Positions 63,767 through 64,000 of a stretch of 64,000 nt of DNA are shown in pieces; position 1 is the first letter of the stretch, and each line of letters opens with the position of its first letter. Location: the NCBI GenBank assembly GCA_025356015.1, contig JANXYO010000069.1, forward strand, positions 62,001 to 126,000. Reading direction: 5' to 3'. A program made the translations under genes and the position numbers. The DNA is from Spirochaetaceae bacterium. GTDB lineage: Bacteria; Spirochaetota; Spirochaetia; Treponematales; Rectinemataceae. A model generated the notes under the pieces. The model saw only the letters and a program-made list of their open reading frames with translations, was not told the origin of the DNA and searched no databases.

Positions 63767-64000
63767 ATGACAGATCCAGGCAAGGCGGCCGAGGCCTTCG
63801 GCCGGCTCTACGAGATAGTGGCGAGGCTGCGCGCCCCGGATGGCTGCCCCTGGGACAGGGAGCAGACGCCCAAGACGATGCGCGGCGGCATCATCGAGGA
63901 GGCCTACGAGCTCGTCGAGGCCATCGACGAGGGCGACAGCGCCCACGTGCGCGAGGAGCTGGGCGATGTCTTCCTCCTCGCGGCGATGGTCGCCTACATG
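63767..64000 (+). CDS. mazG: nucleoside triphosphate pyrophosphohydrolase, N-terminal part
   Basis: The first 78 codons are visible before the window ends. The MazG signature is clear: ARLRAPDGCPWDREQTPKTM near residue 19, then IIEEAYELVEAIDEGDSAHV and REELGDVFLLAAMVAYM, which carry the Glu/Asp metal ligands (EExxE and ExxD). MazG hydrolyses NTPs and dNTPs to monophosphates and pyrophosphate. AGGAG stands five bases before the ATG, overlapping the end of the lipoprotein gene. Confidence 0.93.
   Translation, partial: MTDPGKAAEAFGRLYEIVARLRAPDGCPWDREQTPKTMRGGIIEEAYELVEAIDEGDSAHVREELGDVFLLAAMVAYM

Overview
The window is dense, GC-rich bacterial chromosome with short intergenic gaps. It shows no rRNA, tRNA, CRISPR array, insertion sequence or prophage. 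The gene set suggests an anaerobic, fermentative, motile diderm, most likely a high-GC member of the Spirochaetota. This is an inference from gene content: pyruvate:ferredoxin oxidoreductase, indolepyruvate:ferredoxin oxidoreductase, a split proton-translocating transhydrogenase, an omptin-type outer-membrane protease, several lipoproteins, a six-helix chemoreceptor, two class III cyclases and an EarP/EF-P pair. A 16S or marker-gene placement would settle it.

Layout. 0-12.6 kb holds the end of a pseudouridine synthase, a histidine phosphatase, small envelope proteins, the pntAA-pntAB-pntB operon, a chemoreceptor, a nucleoside phosphorylase, an omptin, a metallo-beta-lactamase-fold hydrolase and an MsrA-MsrB fusion whose MsrA half looks inactive. 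13-19.5 kb holds nifJ and ptsP, with a decayed gene fused to the end of ptsP. 19.5-31 kb holds an LUD-domain protein with a divergent HxlR-type regulator, a three-gene ferric-type ABC importer on the minus strand, a lactate dehydrogenase fossil, two frameshifted genes, an acyltransferase, an MFS carrier, a secreted protein and a deaminase. 31-41.5 kb holds a membrane adenylate cyclase and a LacI-controlled locus. That locus has a near-perfect promoter and operator followed by a binding protein, ATPase, two permeases and an AGE-family epimerase, then a UroD-like enzyme and a DapB-like oxidoreductase that lacks the catalytic histidines. 41.4-49 kb holds a FecR-domain protein, a CBS protein, earP-efp, class I aldolase, an ACT protein, a RidA and a cyclic-nucleotide-binding protein. 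49-64 kb holds a 5'-truncated HtrA, a CorA-like channel, an ABC-2 exporter, a cyclase-STAND-TPR protein coupled to a lipoprotein, a DDAH-like amidinohydrolase, a Gfo/Idh oxidoreductase, iorBA, a large lipoprotein and the start of mazG.

How the genes work together. NifJ and IorAB oxidise pyruvate and aryl-2-oxoacids to acyl-CoA with ferredoxin. Pnt balances NADH and NADPH against the proton gradient. FbaB serves glycolysis or gluconeogenesis. EarP would rhamnosylate Arg32 of the adjacent EF-P. Three proteins (two class III cyclases and one lone cyclic-nucleotide-binding domain) suggest a local cAMP signalling theme.

A second theme is gene damage. Between 19 and 50 kb there are three single-base frameshifts, a lactate dehydrogenase fragment, a gene with an internal stop and a truncated protease. 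This may be genome decay or assembly error; raw reads would decide.

The best candidates for an undescribed system are the LacI-regulated transport/epimerase/UroD-like/DapB-like locus (33.0-41.4 kb) and the translationally coupled cyclase-STAND-TPR plus lipoprotein pair (53.6-57.2 kb).
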